Shown here one piece after another: positions 38,076 to 46,766 of a DNA stretch of 64,000 nt; position 1 is the first letter of the stretch; each line of letters opens with the position of its first letter. Below the pieces are notes generated by a model. That model ran no database searches, was not told where the DNA came from, and saw only the letters and a list, made by a program, of their open reading frames with translations. The position numbers and the translations under genes were made by a program. The stretch covers positions 1-64,000 of the forward strand of contig JAXEDY010000028.1 of the NCBI GenBank assembly GCA_034104345.1. Reading direction: 5' to 3'. This stretch comes from HGM11416 sp034104345. Lineage in GTDB: Bacteria > Bacillota > Clostridia > Christensenellales > Borkfalkiaceae.

Positions 38076-38525
38076 TTATTTTGAATCAGATAATCCTACT
38101 TGTGTTTTATATGTTCGCAAATCATTCCGATATAATTCAATTACTTCAATTATTATTCTATTCATTTCAATAGCATTATTAGTCATAGGAACTAATCTCG
38201 TTTCAATATAGTTGTTTACCGTTTCTGATTTGCTCAGATTTTCGGAAATAATATTATTCTGAAAAATTTTATGAACAATAAACGACCTGTAATCGTTTAT
38301 TTCCTTAATCAAATCCGTCGCATTATTCGGAAGCAAGGTGATTTCTTTCAGTTTGTCTTTTACTCTACCTAATGTCCGCTTTTCGTCATACGTTTGAAAA
38401 TAGTATTCGTCATACTTATGACATATATTTGAAATTTCTTCTCAAAAGTCAATATAAATTGCAAACTGAATCGGAGTTAGATTAAGAGCAAAACCACAGA
38501 CGACCACTCTCCCTTTTGAATATTA
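38076..38525 (-). pseudogene. Decayed gene remnant, AT-rich, possibly HEPN-like
   Basis: One reading frame is open on the minus strand from 38522 to 38076 except for a single in-frame TGA at 38442-38444. The residues on each side (TPIQFAIYIDF, stop, EEISNICHKYDEYYFQTYDEK) read like one continuous protein, so the TGA probably replaced a TGG (Trp). No good start codon is seen; translation from an internal TTG at 38336 would give only 86 residues. The RSFIVH segment fits the Rx4-6H pattern of HEPN domains, a weak hint. Codons such as AAT, ATA and TTA are much more common than in the neighbours, suggesting acquired DNA. A terminator-like hairpin follows it. Confidence 0.55.
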
Positions 38526-38615
38526 AGCGACAGACAAAAAGATACGTTGCAGACGGGCACGCATCAAGCCTTTTTTAAATTTTATTTTTATGTTATTTTT
38601 ATGCCGCGATAAACG

Positions 38616-38644
38616 TTGACTTATGTCCGCACGTTTGATAAAAT
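38616..38644 (+). promoter_or_regulatory. Promoter of the MFS transporter gene
   Basis: TTGACT, 17-nt spacer, TAAAAT; each hexamer matches consensus in 5 of 6 positions. The leader is about 50 nt. Confidence 0.7.
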
Positions 38645-38702
38645 ACACCTTGCAACCAAACGTTGCGCATTTAATTAAAAAGTATTTTTTTAGGTAATTA
38701 TT

Positions 38703-39977
38703 GTGCCCGAACAATTTTTGCAACCCGCGCCCGAAAACGGATTTACCCCGCAACCGACCGCGCCCGATTTAAAAACCGAAGCAAAAAAATATAAGCCAAC
38801 GCTTATCGCCTGCTTTTTCGGTTACGTCGTGCAGTCGATAGTAAACACGTTCGTTCCGCTTTTGTTTCTGACCTTTCAAAGCGAGTTCAACATACCGCTT
38901 GCACAGATAACTTTGCTTATAACCATAAACTTCGGATTGCAGTTTTTTATCGATTTTGCCGCCGCGTTTTTTATTGATAAAATAGGTTATCGCGCGTGCG
39001 CAATCGCTTCAAACGTGTTTTCGGCGGCGGGGCTTGTTTCGCTTGCTGTTCTGCCCGCATTGCTGCCGAACGCCTTTATAGGGCTTTTGATTTCGGTTTT
39101 GCTTTACGCAACCGGCGGCGGACTTTTAGAAGTGGTTATAAGCCCTATCGTAGAAGCCTGCCCCAACGAACGTAAAGAACAAACTATGAGCCTTTTGCAC
39201 TCGTTTTATTGCTGGGGCTGTTTGTTCGTAATTTGCGTTTCGGCGGGATTTTTCGCTTTGTTTTCGATTTCGAACTGGAAAATTATGGCGCTTATCTGGG
39301 CGGTTTTGCCCGTAATAACCGCGATTTTATTCGCCTTTGTTCCGCTTAAAACCTTAAACGAAGAAGACGGCGAACAAATAAAAATTTCGGCTCTTTTAAA
39401 AACCAAAACTTTCTGGCTTTACGCCTTGATAATGGCGTGCGCGGGCGCGAGCGAAAACTCGGTTTCGCAATGGGCTTCGACTTTCGTCGAAAAAAGTTTG
39501 GGGCTGCCTAAATCGCTCGGCGACCTTTTAGGTCCCGCGTTTTTTGCGATATGCATGGGAACGTGCAGACTTTTATACGGAAAATCAAAAAGCAAAATGC
39601 CGCTTGAAACGCTTTTGCTTTTAAGCGGACTGCTGTGCTTTGCGTGCTATTTGCTTATGGCTTTTGTAAAACTGCCCGTTATTTCGCTTATAGCAATGGG
39701 CGTTTGCGGATTTTCGGTGGGACTTTTATGGCCCGGAACGTTAAGCCTTGCAAGCAAAAACGTTAAAGGCGGCAACGCGATGTTTGCGTTTATGGCTCTT
39801 TTCGGCGATTTGGGTTGCTTGGGCGGACCTACCCTTGCGGGCGTCGTTTCGGGCGCCAACGGCGACGATTTAAATTTCGGAATTTTATGCGCCGCGGTTT
39901 TTCCGATTGTTATGATTGCCGCCTTGCTTATAGGCGCAAAAAAACCGAAACGCCCCGATTCTTTGCCTCTTAAATAA
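38703..39977 (+). CDS. Major facilitator superfamily transporter
   Basis: A 424-residue membrane protein with about 12 hydrophobic segments, a normal MFS length. It starts at a GTG; no strong ribosome binding site precedes it. The first helix begins at residue ~36 (LIACFFGYVVQSIVNTFVP), helix 2-3 contains DFAAAFFIDKIGYRA, close to the MFS motif A, and LLWPGTLSLASKNVKGGNAMFAFMAL resembles sugar/fucose-permease-like members (FucP group). The substrate cannot be read from sequence. It is a single-gene unit, with a bidirectional terminator shared with the convergent glycosyltransferase gene. Confidence 0.85.
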   Translation: MPEQFLQPAPENGFTPQPTAPDLKTEAKKYKPTLIACFFGYVVQSIVNTFVPLLFLTFQSEFNIPLAQITLLITINFGLQFFIDFAAAFFIDKIGYRACAIASNVFSAAGLVSLAVLPALLPNAFIGLLISVLLYATGGGLLEVVISPIVEACPNERKEQTMSLLHSFYCWGCLFVICVSAGFFALFSISNWKIMALIWAVLPVITAILFAFVPLKTLNEEDGEQIKISALLKTKTFWLYALIMACAGASENSVSQWASTFVEKSLGLPKSLGDLLGPAFFAICMGTCRLLYGKSKSKMPLETLLLLSGLLCFACYLLMAFVKLPVISLIAMGVCGFSVGLLWPGTLSLASKNVKGGNAMFAFMALFGDLGCLGGPTLAGVVSGANGDDLNFGILCAAVFPIVMIAALLIGAKKPKRPDSLPLK

Positions 39978-40012
39978 CCCGACTCCGCCGCTTAACCATC
40001 GAAAAAGTCGGG

Positions 40013-40031
40013 CTATAAGCCCGTTAACGTA
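40013..40031 (+). repeat. Dispersed 19-bp motif, copy at 40.0 kb
   Basis: CTATAAGCCCGTTAACGTA with flanks AAAGTCGGG and ACTTTCG. The last six bases deviate from consensus while the flanks keep it. It lies in the 3' region of the MFS gene. Confidence 0.6.
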
Positions 40032-40078
40032 ACTTTCGATAAAAACAGGCGAACTAAAAAACAAAAACATTTTTTTAC

Positions 40079-40120
40079 ACAAAAAAACGCAGCTTTTCGG
40101 TTAAGAAAAGCCGCGCTTTT
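40079..40120. terminator. Bidirectional terminator between the convergent MFS and glycosyltransferase genes
   Basis: GC-A-GCTTTTC pairs with GAAAAGC-C-GC around a 6-nt loop. A run of A7 to the left gives U7 on the minus strand and CTTTTA on the right serves the plus strand. Confidence 0.75.
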
Positions 40121-40138
40121 AATTTTAAAATTTAATTT

Positions 40139-41542
40139 TTATTCACCTTCGACGGCAATGGTTTTTTGTTTAATTTTTTCTTTTCTCTCTTTGCGGTTTT
40201 GCTTTTCTTTGTTTTTCGCTTCGAGTTTTTGCTGTTTGGTAACCGTCATAACCGTTACGCCGTGCGAAGTTTTGCTCCAAACCTTTTGATTTCCGCACTT
40301 AAACAAACCTATAAGCGTTGTTACGGCGTCTATCACGCCGTAAACGCCTATTGCCAGAACGTTGGGGATAAAATCGATAACAACTCTGCGCTTTTCTTCG
40401 CTTGTTCCGCCGTAGAACGCCGAAACGGGAACCATTATAACGCTTAACGCGCCGAGCGCGAAATTTATGTAGTTAACCACGGGCGGCAACGCGTTCGCGC
40501 CGCGATCGAAAATAAGATAATATCCGCTTAAAACGCTTAACAGCCCCGAACACAACATAGCGACTTTAGTGAACAAAACCGCCATCATATCCATTTTTCT
40601 AAGCGTTGCGCGCCAGGTTTTAAAGTTAAAAATTTGCAAAAATAATCTGAAATAATACTTAAAAAACAAATACCAATGCCCTTGCGCCCACCTTATGCGC
40701 TGGCGAACCGCTTGGTTTAACTTTGTGGGATGCTCGGCGTAAATACGCGTGTGCGCGTTGTAAGCGACGCGCTTGCCCGTTATAACCGCCTTAACCTGAA
40801 TTTCCTGATCTTCGGTAAGCGAATTGCAATCGAAGCCGCCGAGTTCTTTTAAAAAGCGGGTGCTTATAACGTAACCCGTACCGTAAATTCCGGGCGTAAG
40901 CCCCAACCTGTCTTTGGATTTCTGCCAAAACGGGTTAAACACCCTGAACGCCTGAAAATATCCGCGCGCGATAAGACCGCGGGCGTTTTTACTGTCGTGA
41001 TACACCTGTATCATATCGGGGCGTTTGTTTTCTTTATAACTTAAATATTGACTGTTTATGTGCTTTAAAACGTCTGCGTCGACGAAGTTGTCGGCGTCTA
41101 CTATCATAAAAAAGTCGTATTTATCGTAAAAACCCGCGCTGTTTTCAAGAAGTTCAATGCCCCACCTTAATGCATGCGGTTTACCCTGCTTATCGGGATC
41201 GGGAACGTTTCGCACAAGAACGCGAAAATTTGTTTTTCCGCTTTCTTCTATCGCTTCGTTCAGCCTTTCCACCGTTAAATCGGTGCAGTTATCCGCAACG
41301 AAATACACGTCGAATAATTTTTCGTCGTATGTTATTCCGCAAAAATTCTTTATCGTTGCGGCAACGACCGCTTCTTCGTTGTGACACGGAACAAATAAGC
41401 AAAATCGCTGCTTATCTTCTGCCATCGGGTATTTTTTCACCTTTAAAAGCAACCCCGCAATAAAGAAAAAAGCGTAATACAGCGCGTTTAATTCGGAAAT
41501 GCAGAATAAAACGATCCAAATTGTCAACAACACTTCATCCAT
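40139..41542 (-). CDS. Membrane family 2 glycosyltransferase
   Basis: A 467-residue processive-type GT2. One N-terminal membrane helix (~5-33), a cytoplasmic catalytic domain (~45-300) and C-terminal membrane helices (~310-430). The catalytic signature is complete: DAD at 149-151, TED at 243-245 and QRIRW at 281-285, the D,D,D,QxxRW pattern of synthases for hyaluronan, cellulose, chitin or poly-GlcNAc. It is followed by a Lys/Glu-rich tail. It probably builds a cell-surface polysaccharide or glycolipid from a UDP-sugar; the sugar is unknown. It is a monocistronic unit with its own promoter and no neighbouring export genes. Confidence 0.88.
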   Translation of the reverse strand: MDEVLLTIWIVLFCISELNALYYAFFFIAGLLLKVKKYPMAEDKQRFCLFVPCHNEEAVVAATIKNFCGITYDEKLFDVYFVADNCTDLTVERLNEAIEESGKTNFRVLVRNVPDPDKQGKPHALRWGIELLENSAGFYDKYDFFMIVDADNFVDADVLKHINSQYLSYKENKRPDMIQVYHDSKNARGLIARGYFQAFRVFNPFWQKSKDRLGLTPGIYGTGYVISTRFLKELGGFDCNSLTEDQEIQVKAVITGKRVAYNAHTRIYAEHPTKLNQAVRQRIRWAQGHWYLFFKYYFRLFLQIFNFKTWRATLRKMDMMAVLFTKVAMLCSGLLSVLSGYYLIFDRGANALPPVVNYINFALGALSVIMVPVSAFYGGTSEEKRRVVIDFIPNVLAIGVYGVIDAVTTLIGLFKCGNQKVWSKTSHGVTVMTVTKQQKLEAKNKEKQNRKERKEKIKQKTIAVEGE

Positions 41543-41580
41543 TGTAACAATTAACCATTTTAAATAAAACCTTTATCACG

Positions 41581-41609
41581 ATTTTATCACACATGCAAGT
41601 TAATGTCAA
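41581..41609 (-). promoter_or_regulatory. Promoter of the glycosyltransferase gene
   Basis: On the minus strand: TTGACA (41609-41604), 17-nt spacer, TAAAAT (41586-41581). Confidence 0.75.
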
Positions 41610-41725
41610 CTTAAATCTTCGCTTTTTTATTTTTATTTAGGTATTTCGGGCGGCATATAGGTTGCATATACATATTTGCGAAAATCCGCCGCATCATTGT
41701 ATGCCGCCGCCCACTTTTTCGTTAC

Positions 41726-41755
41726 AAAAAATACCGCCGACGTATTCGTCGGCGG
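41726..41755 (-). terminator. Terminator of the gap gene
   Basis: Nine-bp perfect stem CCGCCGACG/CGTCGGCGG with a 4-nt loop, then TATTTTTTG on the minus strand. It lies about 50 nt after the gap stop codon. Confidence 0.88.
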
Positions 41756-41807
41756 CAATCCGCTTTTTAAGCTATACTTTTAAGTTTAATAACCCTTTTA
41801 TTACCGA

Positions 41808-42857
41808 TTATTGAAGTTCGGCAAAATATTTGATGGTTCTTACCATCTGGCTGGTATACGAGTTTTCGTTATCATACCACGAAACAACCTGAACCTGAGT
41901 TTCGTCGGTTTCGGGCATATATTTAACCATGGTCTGGGTAGCGTCGAAAAGCGAACCGTAGGTGATGCCGATGATATCCGACGAAACGAGTTGTTCTTCG
42001 GTATATCCGAACGAATCGCTTGCGGCGGCTTTCATTGCTTCGTTAACCGCTTCTTTGGTTACGTTACCTTTGCAGACTGCAACCAAAATAGTGGTAGAAC
42101 CGGTAGGAACGGGAACGCGTTGAGCAGAACCGATGAGTTTGCCGTTGAGTTCGGGGATAACAAGACCAATTGCCTTAGCGGCGCCCGTCGAGTTAGGAAC
42201 GATGTTAACCGAAGCGGCGCGCGCTCTGCGGAGATCTCCCTTTCTGTGCGGTCCGTCGAGAACCATCTGGTCGCCGGTGAAAGCGTGAACGGTGGTCATG
42301 ATACCGCTCTTGATTTCGGCGAGTTTGTTAAGGGTGTTAGCCATAGGAGCAAGGCAGTTCGTGGTGCACGAAGCAGCCGAAATGATCTTGTCGTCTGCGG
42401 TTAAAGTATGTTCGTTAACGCTGTAAACGATGGTGGGAAGATCGTTGCCCGCGGGTGCGGAAATAACAACCTTTTTAGCGCCTGCGGCAAGGTGAGCCGA
42501 AGCTTTTTCTTTAGAAGTGTAGAAACCGGTACATTCTAAAACAACGTCGACTTTGTTCTTTTTCCAAGGAATGTTTTTTGCGTCTTTTTCGGCGTAGATA
42601 TTGATTTTTTTGCCGTTTACGATAACCGCGCCCTTAGGCTGTTTATCGCCTGCGCCTTCGTAAATTTCGTAAGAAACGCCGTCCGCGTATTTATATCTGC
42701 CCTGCGCGGAATCGTATTTGAGAAGGTGAGCGAGCATTTTTGCGTCGGTAAGGTCGTTAATCGCTACTACTTCATAGCCTTTAGCGTCGAACATCTGTCT
42801 GAATGCAAGACGACCGATACGACCGAATCCGTTGATACCAACTCTGACTTTTGCCAT
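41808..42857 (-). CDS. gap: Glyceraldehyde-3-phosphate dehydrogenase
   Basis: A 349-residue NAD-dependent GAPDH of glycolysis, converting glyceraldehyde-3-phosphate to 1,3-bisphosphoglycerate. The Rossmann motif INGFGRIGRLAFR is at residues 8-20, the catalytic SCTTNC with nucleophile Cys164 at 163-168, and SWYDNE near the C-terminus. I start at the ATG at 42857 because GGAGGA lies 7 nt upstream; the frame's earlier start overlaps that site. Length is slightly above the usual 335-340. It stands alone with a consensus promoter and a strong terminator, as expected for a highly expressed enzyme, and its codon use looks more biased than that of the surface proteins. Confidence 0.97.
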   Translation of the reverse strand: MAKVRVGINGFGRIGRLAFRQMFDAKGYEVVAINDLTDAKMLAHLLKYDSAQGRYKYADGVSYEIYEGAGDKQPKGAVIVNGKKINIYAEKDAKNIPWKKNKVDVVLECTGFYTSKEKASAHLAAGAKKVVISAPAGNDLPTIVYSVNEHTLTADDKIISAASCTTNCLAPMANTLNKLAEIKSGIMTTVHAFTGDQMVLDGPHRKGDLRRARAASVNIVPNSTGAAKAIGLVIPELNGKLIGSAQRVPVPTGSTTILVAVCKGNVTKEAVNEAMKAAASDSFGYTEEQLVSSDIIGITYGSLFDATQTMVKYMPETDETQVQVVSWYDNENSYTSQMVRTIKYFAELQ

Positions 42858-42974
42858 TTTTGTGTCCTCCAAAAAATGTGATTTATTATTTTATTTTTAA
42901 CTTTTTTAACGTGTTTTAAGCAAAAACGCAACGTATTTCGTTAAAAATCGCGCATTTTTTCTAAAACCTTATAT

Positions 42975-43004
42975 ATTATATACTTTTATCCCCGCCGCTG
43001 TCAA
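42975..43004 (-). promoter_or_regulatory. Promoter of the gap gene
   Basis: On the minus strand: TTGACA (43004-42999), 18-nt spacer, TATAAT (42980-42975). Both hexamers match consensus exactly. The leader is about 110 nt. Confidence 0.8.
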
Positions 43005-43121
43005 ATCAATTTTAAGCCTTATATAAAATAAAAAAATTTTAAGCCGCTTGTCGCGCCGCAAAAAACAAAACGCTTAAATTTTTATTATCCGTTTGTTTTT
43101 TATCCGTTTTATTAGGTCGCT

Positions 43122-44162
43122 TTATGCCGCCGCGCGGTCGGGCAGAACGACTTTAAATTCAGATCCTTCGCCCAACTTCGAAGTAACGGTTATGCGCCCT
43201 TCGCAAAGTTTCACTATTCTGTCTACGATAGAAAGCCCCAGCCCGTTGCCTTCGCTTTTGTGCGAACTGTCGCCCTGAAAATAACGGTCGAACACCCTGT
43301 CGAGCGTTGCTTTGTCCATGCCTACTCCGCTGTCTTTAACGGTGAACACGACTTCGTCGTTCACTTTTTTCAAACTTACGTCGATTTCGCCGTTCTCTTT
43401 ATTATATTTTATCGCGTTCGAAATAAGGTTTATTATTACCTGCGTAATAAGGTCGGCGTCCCAGCAATATAAAATTTTATCGAGATCGCATTTTATGGTT
43501 ATGTTTTTATCTTTTAAGGGTTTTGCGAAAAGTATCGCCGCCGATTCGATACATTCGTCGAGCCTGAAAACCTTTTTATCGCACACGAACGACTGCCCCT
43601 CGAGTTTGCTTAGCAGCAACGTGTTTTTGGCAAGGTTTAAAAGACGCGAACTTTCGGTATAAATTATGCCCGCATATTCTATGCGTTCTTCGTCGCTGAC
43701 CTTATCCGACATTAAAAGTTCGGCAAATCCGTTTATCGAAACGATGGGCGTTTTAAGTTCGTGCGAAAAGTTCGAAATAAAATCGTTGCGCATAATACGG
43801 TTGCCTTTAAGTTCGCGCGTCATGGCGTTTATATCGCGTGAAATCTGCCCGAAAAGCGCACCCTTCTGTTCGGGAACGACTATGTCGAAGTTGCCGCTTG
43901 CTATTTCGCGCAGCGCTTTTTTATAAGTTTCGTATGCGCTTGAAAGTTTTTCCGATAAACCGGCTGCTATCGCCGTGCCTAAAACAGCCGACGAGCAGAA
44001 CGCTACCGCAAGATATATGGTGAATTTTGCGGGCGGAATTATAAGATGCAATTTAAGCAATAACGCAAAAACCACCAACGTTAACGTCTGGGCGGCAACT
44101 ATACTTGCAAGCACCAGCAGCGTTATGCGCGCCGCAAGCGATTTTTCGATTTTTTCAAGCAT
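43122..44162 (-). CDS. Two-component sensor histidine kinase
   Basis: A 346-residue membrane kinase. Two hydrophobic helices (~11-38 and ~46-68) leave almost no extracellular loop, so the signal is probably sensed in or near the membrane. A HAMP-like linker follows. The phosphorylated His134 lies in SNFSHELKTP, the N-box in VIINLISNAIKYN, and G-boxes in DSGVGM and GNGLGLSIV. Its start overlaps the response regulator's end by 8 nt, so the pair is co-translated. The target genes are not evident from the neighbourhood. Confidence 0.93.
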   Translation of the reverse strand: MLEKIEKSLAARITLLVLASIVAAQTLTLVVFALLLKLHLIIPPAKFTIYLAVAFCSSAVLGTAIAAGLSEKLSSAYETYKKALREIASGNFDIVVPEQKGALFGQISRDINAMTRELKGNRIMRNDFISNFSHELKTPIVSINGFAELLMSDKVSDEERIEYAGIIYTESSRLLNLAKNTLLLSKLEGQSFVCDKKVFRLDECIESAAILFAKPLKDKNITIKCDLDKILYCWDADLITQVIINLISNAIKYNKENGEIDVSLKKVNDEVVFTVKDSGVGMDKATLDRVFDRYFQGDSSHKSEGNGLGLSIVDRIVKLCEGRITVTSKLGEGSEFKVVLPDRAAA

Positions 44163-44832
44163 TTTTTACCCCCCTGTAACCAAGTCCGCGAACGGTTGCG
44201 ATGTCGATTTCGGGGAAGCGCGCTATTTTGTTGCGGATTCTGTTTATATGCACTTTAACCGTATCCGAAAAGGTGTCGCTTTCGTATCCCCAGAACTCGT
44301 CCATAAGTTGATTTTTAGTAAAAATGCGTTCGGGATACGACAAAAGTTTAAAAAGTATTAAAAACTCTTTTTTCGAAAGTTGTTCTACGTCGCCCTTGTC
44401 GTTATAAACCGAAAGTTGTTCGTAATCGAGCGTGACCGAACCTATGGTGAGTTTTTTATCGCGTTTGAAGTCGGCGCGTTTTATAAGCGCGTTTATTCTT
44501 AAAACAAGTTCTTCGTGATCGATTGGTTTAACCATATAATCGTCGGCGCCGCAACTGAATCCTTCGCGTTTGTCGTCGATGGTTTCTTTTGCGGTTGCGA
44601 GTATTATGGGAATACGGTTCCCGTCAAGGCGGATTTTTTCTACGAGTTCGAAGCCGTTCATCACGGGCATCATAACGTCGGCGACCATAACGTCGGGTTC
44701 TCCGCCTTTCAAAACAGAAAGCGCTTCTTTCGCGCTTGAAGCGGTAAGCACGTTAAAACCCGATTTTTTAAGGCGGATGCTCATAAGTTTTAATATGTTT
44801 TCTTCGTCTTCTACAACCAATACGTTATACAT
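44155..44832 (-). CDS. OmpR-family response regulator
   Basis: A 225-residue regulator: receiver domain with phosphoacceptor Asp52 (MVADVMMPVMNG), acidic pocket VVEDEEN near residues 6-12, conserved Lys in the VKPID segment, and a C-terminal winged-helix DNA-binding domain (FWGYESDTFSDTVKVHINRIRNKI). I start at the ATG at 44832, which has GGAG 9 nt upstream and begins the receiver domain; the frame's longer version adds a non-homologous 23-residue leader. It forms a pair with the overlapping histidine kinase gene. Confidence 0.94.
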   Translation of the reverse strand: MYNVLVVEDEENILKLMSIRLKKSGFNVLTASSAKEALSVLKGGEPDVMVADVMMPVMNGFELVEKIRLDGNRIPIILATAKETIDDKREGFSCGADDYMVKPIDHEELVLRINALIKRADFKRDKKLTIGSVTLDYEQLSVYNDKGDVEQLSKKEFLILFKLLSYPERIFTKNQLMDEFWGYESDTFSDTVKVHINRIRNKIARFPEIDIATVRGLGYRGVKNA

Positions 44833-44989
44833 AGAAAGTTCTCCGTTAAAAAGTTTTTTTATTTTTTGCGCGTTTTTTGCAATAATAACGCAAAATAACA
44901 CATGAAATGCAGAATTTTACCGATTTAAAAATTTTTTGATATTTTTTTGCAAGGGCGATTATTTTACCGAATTTTAACTTTTTGGGGAA

Positions 44990-45138
44990 TATAATAAGGG
45001 CGTAAAGTGAGTTGCGGAGATAAACGCGCAGCCCTTTACTTAAAACAGCCAACCCATCTCCTTCTTTTTTTTGCAAGCGCCAACAACGCTTGCTGCGGGG
45101 AAACGGATACCTTCACCGTTTCCCCGTTCCTTTTTTTT
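44990..45138 (+). ncRNA. Candidate structured RNA with pseudoknot-like pairings and a terminator
   Basis: The gap of about 490 nt between the response regulator and YchF genes (both minus strand) contains a plus-strand pattern: TATAAT at 44990-44995 (no clear -35), then GTAAAG (45002-45007) able to pair with CTTTAC (45034-45039), and GGAGAT (45016-45021) with ATCTCC (45056-45061). These two pairings cross. Then come a perfect hairpin GCAAGCG/CGCTTGC (45073-45093) and a 10-bp terminator stem GGGGAAACGG/CCGTTTCCCC (45097-45125) followed by U8. No protein start fits. It could be a small RNA; I could not match it to 6S, SRP, tmRNA, RNase P or a known riboswitch. Confidence 0.42.
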
Positions 45139-45274
45139 AAGTTTTAATTACTTTCGTCACGCCGCGGGTTGTTTTTAAGCGGCGCGATTTTTTTATACGC
45201 CGTTTTTTTCGGCTTTGACTTTACGATTATAACTAACGTTAACTCGGTAGTTTAACCTTTATTTTTTTTATTAT

Positions 45275-45308
45275 AAACGCGCGTTTTAAGGCGCGCGTTT
45301 TTTTTATT
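45275..45308 (+). terminator. Second plus-strand terminator before the YchF gene end
   Basis: A 9-bp perfect stem AAACGCGCG/CGCGCGTTT followed by a T-run on the plus strand. The minus-strand YchF gene ends 10-40 nt away; on that strand the hairpin is followed only by TTATAATAAA, so it is stronger in the plus direction. Confidence 0.6.
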
Positions 45309-45318
45309 TATACGCTTT

Positions 45319-46416
45319 TTAAACGTTGAATTTAAACAACACCACGTCGCCGTCTTTCATAACGTATTCTTTGCCTTCCGAGCGGACTTTGCCCGCTTCT
45401 TTGGCTTTAACGTAACTGCCGCATTCTAAAAGCGTTTTATAATCTACGACGTCGGCTTTAATAAATCCGCGTTCGAAGTCCGAATGGATTTTGCCTGCGG
45501 CTTGCGGCGCTTTCGTTCCTTCTTTAATGGTCCAGGCACGCGTTTCTTTTTCGCCGGCGGTAAGGTAACTTATAAGCCCCAAAAGTTTATACGAAGCCTT
45601 AACCAAGCGGTTAAGCCCGCTTTCTTCAAGCCCCAGCGCGTTTAAAAACATTTTTGCGTCGTCGGGTTCTAAAAGCGAAATTTCTTCTTCGGTTTTGGCG
45701 CAGATAACCATAACTTCGTTGCCTTCGTTTTTTGCAAAGTTTTTAACCTGCATAACGAGCGGCAGATCTTCTTCTTTTTTACCCATATCGTTTTCGCCTA
45801 TATTGGCGGCGTAAAGCACGGGCTTTGAAGTAAGCAAAAACAAATCGTCGACGTATTTTTGTTCTTCTTCGTCGAATTCGAGCGAGCGCGCGGGCTTTTC
45901 CGCAGCCAGGCAATCGTAAATCCGTTGCAGAAGCGCGGCTTCGATCTGATATTTTTTATCGCCCGTTTTTATGTAACTTTTCGCTTTATCAAGTCTTTTG
46001 GTAACCGTTTCGAGATCGGCTAAAATAAGTTCGAGATTGATTATGGAAATATCGCGGACGGGGTCGACTCCGCTTTCGACGTGAGTTACGTTTTCGTCGT
46101 TAAAACAGCGCACGACATGCACTATGGCGTCGACTTCGCGTATGTGCGAAAGGAATTTGTTGCCCAGCCCTTCGCCGTGCGAAGCGCCTTTTACAAGCCC
46201 CGCTATATCCACGAATTCGATGGTCGCGGGGGTTATCTTTTTGCTGTCGTAAAGCGCGGCGAGTTTATCTAACCGTTCGTCGGGAACGGCGACCACGCCT
46301 ACGTTGGGTTCGATCGTGCAGAACGGAAAGTTCGCCGCCTGCGCGCCCGCATGTGTTATCGCGTTGAATAAAGTCGATTTGCCTACGTTCGGAAGGCCTA
46401 CTACCCCGAGTTTCAT
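45319..46416 (-). CDS. ychF: YchF/OLA1-family GTPase/ATPase
   Basis: A 365-residue Obg-like P-loop NTPase. The start at 46416 gives the canonical MKLGVVGLPNVGKST; an upstream in-frame extension is arginine-rich and not homologous. Visible are P-loop GLPNVGKST (7-15), switch/G3 DIAGLVKGA (around residue 70), the NxxE-type specificity motif in the NIGEND segment that makes members prefer ATP, and the C-terminal TGS domain (AWTIKEGTKAPQAAGKIHSDFERGF). Length is normal. It binds ribosomes and acts in translation or stress responses. It is divergent from argS with its own promoter. Confidence 0.96.
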   Translation of the reverse strand: MKLGVVGLPNVGKSTLFNAITHAGAQAANFPFCTIEPNVGVVAVPDERLDKLAALYDSKKITPATIEFVDIAGLVKGASHGEGLGNKFLSHIREVDAIVHVVRCFNDENVTHVESGVDPVRDISIINLELILADLETVTKRLDKAKSYIKTGDKKYQIEAALLQRIYDCLAAEKPARSLEFDEEEQKYVDDLFLLTSKPVLYAANIGENDMGKKEEDLPLVMQVKNFAKNEGNEVMVICAKTEEEISLLEPDDAKMFLNALGLEESGLNRLVKASYKLLGLISYLTAGEKETRAWTIKEGTKAPQAAGKIHSDFERGFIKADVVDYKTLLECGSYVKAKEAGKVRSEGKEYVMKDGDVVLFKFNV

Positions 46417-46515
46417 AATTATATTCCGCCTTCGCCGCGCCAAAATAATCGTTTTTGCTTTTTTAATTCGCTTTTTAAACCAACGCGGCTGAAATTTTTA
46501 TTAAAATACACCTAT

Positions 46516-46544
46516 ATAATACAATAAAAATCCTTTTTTTTCAA
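46516..46544 (-). promoter_or_regulatory. Promoter of the ychF gene
   Basis: On the minus strand: TTGAAA (46544-46539), 17-nt spacer, TATTAT (46521-46516). Confidence 0.7.
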
Positions 46545-46551
46545 TAAATTG

Positions 46552-46580
46552 TTGCTTATTTATCGATTTTATGCTAAAAT
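46552..46580 (+). promoter_or_regulatory. Likely promoter of argS
   Basis: TTGCTT, 17-nt spacer, TAAAAT. The -35 match is weak but the spacing is right. It lies back to back with the ychF promoter. The leader of about 185 nt contains one dispersed 19-bp motif; no T-box sequence is visible. Confidence 0.5.
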
Positions 46581-46676
46581 ATTTTAATCTTAAACTTTGT
46601 TAAACCCGAGCCGAAAGCCCCTTCGTTTTTGTTTTTTATCGCTTCTATGCTTGCGCATAAATTATAAAAAGCAGGG

Positions 46677-46695
46677 CTATAGGTCGATTATCGGC
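46677..46695 (+). repeat. Dispersed 19-bp motif, copy at 46.7 kb
   Basis: CTATAGGTCGATTATCGGC with flanks AAAGCAGGG and ACTTTCG, inside the argS leader. Confidence 0.7.
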
Positions 46696-46766
46696 ACTTT
46701 CGAGCAAACACGCACCGCCGATAAAAAGGCAAAAACGAACAAAAATTTTTCTTCTTCGGTGAATTT

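Noticed and set aside
38523..38753. 76-residue minus-strand frame opposite the MFS gene start
   Set aside because: It covers the MFS promoter and start and has no homology that I recognise.
44846..45076. 76-residue minus-strand frame upstream of the response regulator
   Set aside because: It overlaps the regulator's leader and the candidate RNA, has no recognisable domain, and its end overlaps the true start region of the regulator.
46581..46766. T-box or other riboswitch in front of argS
   Set aside because: No specifier or antiterminator pattern; the leader holds only the dispersed 19-bp motif.
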